Source of the DNA: Candidatus Lachnoclostridium avicola
GTDB taxonomy: Bacteria; Bacillota; Clostridia; Lachnospirales; Lachnospiraceae
DNA length: 64,000 nucleotides
NCBI GenBank assembly: GCA_019114465.1
Contig: DXFM01000031.1
Span: 62,001-126,000, forward strand
Direction: 5' to 3'
The notes under the pieces are model-generated. The model was given only the letters and a program-made list of their open reading frames with translations. It was not told where the DNA came from and did no database searches. The number at the start of each line of letters is the position of its first letter. Position 1 is the first letter of the stretch. Position numbers and translations under genes: made by a program. Shown here piece after piece: positions 62,053-64,000 of this stretch.

Positions 62053-63131
62053 ACAGTGATTTTATCCTCCTCGCTTACTCTCACAGGAATCTGCACAATA
62101 AATGTGGTTCCTTTTCCTTCCTCGCTCTCCACCTTTATGGACGCTCCCATGATCTGCAACACCCGCAGCGCAAGGGCCAGGCCCAGGCCATTCCCCTCCA
62201 TCGCATGGGAGGTATCTCCCTGATAAAATTTGTCAAAAATGTGTTCTCTGGCCTTCTGAGAGATTCCGCAGCCCGTATCGGACACTTCCACGGTAACCAT
62301 GTCCCCATCCGACGTCTGTCTCAGGGTGACGCTGCCCCCCGGCTCCGTAAATTTAAACGCATTGGAAAGCAGATTGTTCCACACCAGCTCCATCAGACTC
62401 TCGTCTGCATAAATCGTCGCCCGATCCTCCATATCCGCCTCGAATTCAATGTCCTTATTCTCCCAGACCGACTCAAAGCCCAGGGCGCAGTCGCTTAACT
62501 GGCGGCACAGATCGTAGGCCTCAAACCGGGGGGTGATCTGCTGGCTTTCCAGTTTGTTCAATTTCAGAATATTGGTGATCAGGGCGGACAGGCGGTGGGT
62601 GCTGTCCAGAATCGCCGCCGTGTACGTTTCCTCCTCTTCCCTGGTCAGGTTCGGCTTCTGCAGAAGCTGGGCATAGTTCTGAATCACCGCGAGAGGGGTC
62701 TTGATCTCATGGGATACATTGGCAATGAAATCGGTCCGCATGGTCTCAATGCTTCCCAGCTCCGCCACCATTTTGTTGAAATCCAGGAACATCAGATCCA
62801 GATAGTCGTGGTGGTTGCTGGTGTGAAGGGGCGGGATGTAGACGGAAAAGTCCCCCTTCGCCACCTGATCTGCAGCCCGCGCCAGTTCCTTCATGGGCCT
62901 GTCGTAGGTTTTTATGATTTTATGGCGGGTAAATATGGTCAACCCCGCAGACACCAGCGTCCAGTAAACCACCGGGATGGCGATCTGAATCAGCGAATTC
63001 CACTGGTACTCATTGACCAGAGTGACCAACCCCGTATGGATACCGGACATCAAAAGCAGGATTCCCAGATAAATGGCAAACAGCGACGGCGGAAAACGGG
63101 TCTCCAGCCGTTTCTTTTCCCGCCTTGTCAT
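62049..63131 (-). CDS. Sensor histidine kinase
   Basis: 360 aa. Two N-terminal helices with a very short outside loop (intramembrane sensing type), HAMP-like region (MKELARAADQVAKGDFSVYI), HisKA with NVSHEIKTPLAVIQNYAQLL, HATPase with N-box NLLSNAFKFTE, VSDTGCGIS and GNGLGLALALRVL. Overlaps the response regulator stop (ATGA). Confidence 0.93.
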   Translation of the reverse strand: MTRREKKRLETRFPPSLFAIYLGILLLMSGIHTGLVTLVNEYQWNSLIQIAIPVVYWTLVSAGLTIFTRHKIIKTYDRPMKELARAADQVAKGDFSVYIPPLHTSNHHDYLDLMFLDFNKMVAELGSIETMRTDFIANVSHEIKTPLAVIQNYAQLLQKPNLTREEEETYTAAILDSTHRLSALITNILKLNKLESQQITPRFEAYDLCRQLSDCALGFESVWENKDIEFEADMEDRATIYADESLMELVWNNLLSNAFKFTEPGGSVTLRQTSDGDMVTVEVSDTGCGISQKAREHIFDKFYQGDTSHAMEGNGLGLALALRVLQIMGASIKVESEEGKGTTFIVQIPVRVSEEDKITV

Positions 63132-63799
63132 TTCAGCACCGCCTTATATCCCAGCCCCCGGATCGTCTTTATCTCAAAGTCACTGCAGGCGGAAAATTTG
63201 TCCCGCAGCTTTGTAATATACACATCCACCGCCCGCAGCCCCGTATCGCTCTCCACTCCCCAGAATTCATCCATAAGCTGGGATCGGGAAAATGCGTGGT
63301 TGGGATAGGACAGCAGCTTGTGAAGGATATTAAACTCCCGCGTGGTCACCGGTATCTCTTCTCCCCTGATGGTGACCGTCCTGGCATCGGCGTCCAGGAC
63401 CGTGTCCCCCACGGTGATTTTACGGCTCTCCTCGATGTTTGCCCGGCGCAGCAGGGCGCGGACCCGCATCAGAAGTTCACTGAAATCAACGGGCTTCACC
63501 ATATAGTCGTCGATGCCCAGATCAAACCCCTTCTGTTTCGCCGGCAGATCGTCCCTCGCCGATATAAACAGAATGGGGATGGTCTTGTTCAGTCCCCGCA
63601 CCGTCTTCGCAAACTCAAAGCCGTCCGTTCCCGGCATCATAATGTCGGAGATAATCAAATCATACAGCTTGTTGTACATCGCGTCGTAAGCCGCCTCAGC
63701 GCTGAGACAGCCTTTCGCCTCGTATCCGCTGTCGTTTAAATACGTACACACACTCTGGGTTAATTTCACATCATCATCCACTACAAGAATTTGAATCAC
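63128..63799 (-). CDS. OmpR-family response regulator
   Basis: 223 aa, GTG start at 63799 (AGGAGG upstream). Receiver 1-115 (VVDDDVKL; phospho-Asp in YDLIISDIMMPGTDG; Lys in DYMVKPVDFSE) and winged helix 128-222 (TTREFNILHKLLSYPN, VDVYITKLRDKF). First gene of the three-gene unit RR-kinase-membrane protein. Confidence 0.94.
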   Translation of the reverse strand: MIQILVVDDDVKLTQSVCTYLNDSGYEAKGCLSAEAAYDAMYNKLYDLIISDIMMPGTDGFEFAKTVRGLNKTIPILFISARDDLPAKQKGFDLGIDDYMVKPVDFSELLMRVRALLRRANIEESRKITVGDTVLDADARTVTIRGEEIPVTTREFNILHKLLSYPNHAFSRSQLMDEFWGVESDTGLRAVDVYITKLRDKFSACSDFEIKTIRGLGYKAVLK

Positions 63800-63894
63800 T
63801 CGCCTCTTCCTCCTGTTTCTTCTTCCCTCCGTTTATTCTCCGGCCCATGAATATTATTTACCTTACCACATAATTGTTTCAGTATTGTTAAAAA

Positions 63895-63932
63895 AAGACA
63901 CTTTTCCAAAATTTCCTTTAGAAAAGTGTCTT
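63895..63932 (-). terminator. Terminator entering from the right edge
   Basis: AAGACACTTTTC (63895-63906) pairs perfectly with GAAAAGTGTCTT (63921-63932); a T-run follows on the reverse strand. It closes the gene that lies mostly outside the window. Confidence 0.8.
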
Positions 63933-63969
63933 CTGATTACAAACAATTTAAAATGATTTTCTGTCCGCT

Positions 63970-64000
63970 TTAGTACAGCTTCGCTCCTGCCGGGATCTGA
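63970..64000 (-). CDS. C-terminal tail of a gene continuing beyond the window
   Basis: The reverse strand at the edge reads QIPAGAKLY then TAA (stop 63970-63972), about 40 nt before a strong terminator. The ending resembles a LysM domain end (IPAGxKLY), but only ten codons are visible, so the call is tentative. Confidence 0.35.
   Translation of the reverse strand, partial: QIPAGAKLY

Overview
The window looks like a chromosomal segment of an anaerobic, low-oxygen Firmicute of class Clostridia, most probably a Lachnospiraceae gut commensal. The evidence is the clpC-mcsB-mcsA-radA neighbourhood, strong AGGAGG ribosome sites, sigma-A promoters, many Crp/Fnr and PRD-type regulators, rubredoxin, a small 4Fe-4S protein, wall proteins with SLH, cohesin-like and choline-binding-like repeats, and a moderately high GC content. 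No rRNA, tRNA, CRISPR array, transposase or phage gene was recognised. About 55 protein genes fill the window densely.

Layout. 1-7.5 kb: edge LysR fragment, radA, a small conserved protein, and a clpC/mcsB/mcsA proteostasis operon headed by a GntR-family (not CtsR) regulator; a structured intergenic repeat lies between the small protein and clpC. 7.6-11.5 kb: two secreted or membrane-anchored wall proteins sharing a cadherin-like domain. 11.6-15.1 kb: rubredoxin, a Crp/Fnr regulator, galactokinase, a radical SAM protein. 15.1-20.1 kb: a complete beta-glucoside PTS operon with a readable promoter, RAT/terminator antitermination switch, IIBCA transporter, GH1 enzyme and PRD antiterminator. 20-28 kb: DegV, then a MacAB-like export operon headed by an SLH protein, divergent from its likely two-component system, with a symmetric set of direct repeats between them. 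28-36 kb: AEC transporter, D,D-carboxypeptidase, an aberrant catalase-like protein, an unknown membrane protein, and MarR-FtsH.

36-40 kb: a redox-type cluster (cysteine protein, ferredoxin-like protein, divergent Crp/Fnr regulator) and a MarR-MATE pair. 40.3-46.1 kb: a tight four-gene operon (DegV, ICMT-like membrane methyltransferase, GH3-like adenylating enzyme, membrane HD-GYP protein) with its own promoter and terminator. 46-53.8 kb: SLC13-type permease with divergent Crp/Fnr regulator, alpha/beta hydrolase, phloretin/DAPG-hydrolase-like enzyme, BirA, EamA transporter and a lipoprotein. 53.8-60.4 kb: LysR regulator followed by a translationally coupled TerB-domain protein, BrxD-like ATPase and Lhr-like helicase, a probable DNA-processing or defence module. 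60.5-64 kb: small membrane/coiled proteins and a second two-component system.

The best candidates for undescribed biology are the GH3/ICMT/DegV/HD-GYP operon, the TerB/BrxD-like/Lhr-like module, and a catalase-fold protein in which all three canonical catalytic positions are changed, including Tyr to Cys at the heme ligand. All functional statements come from reading motifs and context by eye; no database search was run.
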